From Gulosibacter sediminis (GTDB lineage: Bacteria > Actinomycetota > Actinomycetes > Actinomycetales > Microbacteriaceae): a DNA stretch of 5,784 bases. Position 1 is the first letter of the stretch. Each line of letters opens with the position of its first letter. A model generated the notes under the pieces. That model was not told where the DNA came from and did no database searches. It worked only from the letters and a program-made list of their open reading frames with translations. Below are positions 5,529 to 5,784 of the stretch, piece after piece. The position numbers and the translations under genes are program-made. The stretch lies in NCBI RefSeq assembly GCF_014904065.1, contig NZ_JACXJG010000010.1, positions 193,536 through 199,319 of the forward strand, read 5' to 3'.

Positions 5529-5645
5529 ATGGGCGAAGTTGACTACGAGTACTGCGAAGAACTCGTCGTCGCCATCCCGATGGCGGCACTCACCTGGTAC
5601 CCCCCGATTGACGTGAGCGACGAGGCCACGCGCTTCTTCGCGTAG
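5529..5645 (+). CDS. 38-residue acidic small ORF, unknown function
   Basis: The predicted peptide begins MGEVDYEYCEELVVAIPMAA and ends DEATRFFA. It is strongly acidic (eight Asp/Glu against one Arg), has one Cys (C9), aromatic residues throughout, and a short hydrophobic stretch at 12-21 that is too short for a confident membrane helix. About 31 of 37 codons after the start end in G or C, like the neighbouring genes and unlike the 130 nt just upstream. GAGGAA lies 5 nt before the ATG. I do not recognise a family. It could be a small regulatory or structural protein, a leader peptide for the gene starting further right, or a remnant of a longer gene. It contains no recognisable RiPP or toxin signature. 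Confidence 0.55.
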   Translation: MGEVDYEYCEELVVAIPMAALTWYPPIDVSDEATRFFA

Positions 5646-5653
5646 CGCGAGCG

Positions 5654-5680
5654 CCCACCCGTCTCACCCCGCCCCGCCCC
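5654..5680 (-). other. G-quadruplex-type motif on the minus strand (C-runs on plus)
   Basis: The plus strand carries five C-runs: CCC, CCC, then three CCCC runs separated by single G's (5667-5680), with spacers A, GTCTCA, G and G. The minus strand therefore satisfies the pattern of four or more G-runs of at least three with loops of seven or fewer. It lies in the 121-nt non-coding gap between the 38-residue ORF and the possible gene start at 5767. The (CCCCG)3 part is also a short tandem repeat. Folding and function are not shown. Confidence 0.5.
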
Positions 5681-5766
5681 GCGCCGCAACGACGCGCGCC
5701 GCATCCACCGTCCCTGCCTTCGGGCCCGCTTCTCTCCGGCCGCCCGCTGTGCCAAGACAGCACTCC

Positions 5767-5784
5767 ATGACCGAAGGCGCATCC
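5767..5784 (+). CDS. possible start of a further gene (3' end cut by window edge)
   Basis: ATG at 5767 opens MTEGAS up to the right edge. The Thr-Glu-Gly-Ala-Ser start looks like an ordinary actinobacterial N-terminus, and its GCATCC codon pair matches neighbouring genes. However, there is no clear Shine-Dalgarno sequence or TANNNT box immediately upstream. Six codons are too few to identify anything. Confidence 0.3.

Noticed and set aside
5543..5782. Minus-strand frame of 79 codons at the right end
   Set aside because: It is an Arg/Ala/Ser-rich complement of the small ORF and the C-run tract, with no coding features.

Overview
The window reads as chromosomal DNA from a high-GC actinobacterium. 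Roughly two thirds of the bases are G or C by eye, and third codon positions are overwhelmingly G or C. TANNNT-type -10 boxes sit right against start codons. A family such as Microbacteriaceae would fit, but that placement is inference. No mobile element, tRNA, rRNA or CRISPR array is visible. The content is mostly core metabolism plus small unknown proteins. I do not see a complete undescribed system here.

Left part (1-1330, minus strand): the N-terminal 443 codons of valyl-tRNA synthetase, running off the left edge. It has the archaeal-like (type 2) sequence signature. A 154-bp divergent intergenic region with several inverted repeats separates it from a TetR-family regulator (1485-2054, plus).

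Middle (2055-3368): a 216-bp regulatory region leads into a zinc-dependent, NAD-type medium-chain alcohol dehydrogenase (2271-3368). This region holds two clear inverted repeats, one over the likely -35 box and one at the likely transcription start. The simplest reading is that the TetR protein, or another repressor, controls the dehydrogenase from these sites.

Right part (3369-5784): an AzgA/NCS2-type purine permease with a GTG start (3453-4934) and a three-helix membrane protein of unknown function (5028-5393). Both look leaderless. A 38-codon acidic ORF with a good Shine-Dalgarno sequence follows (5529-5645), then a C-run/G-quadruplex-type tract, then what may be the start of another gene (5767 to the right edge).

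The points most worth a second look are: the inverted-repeat pair upstream of the dehydrogenase; the strong excess of the hexamer GGATGC/GCATCC over GGACGC/GCGTCC across all reading frames; the small acidic ORF; and an Asp in the permease where the family usually has Glu.
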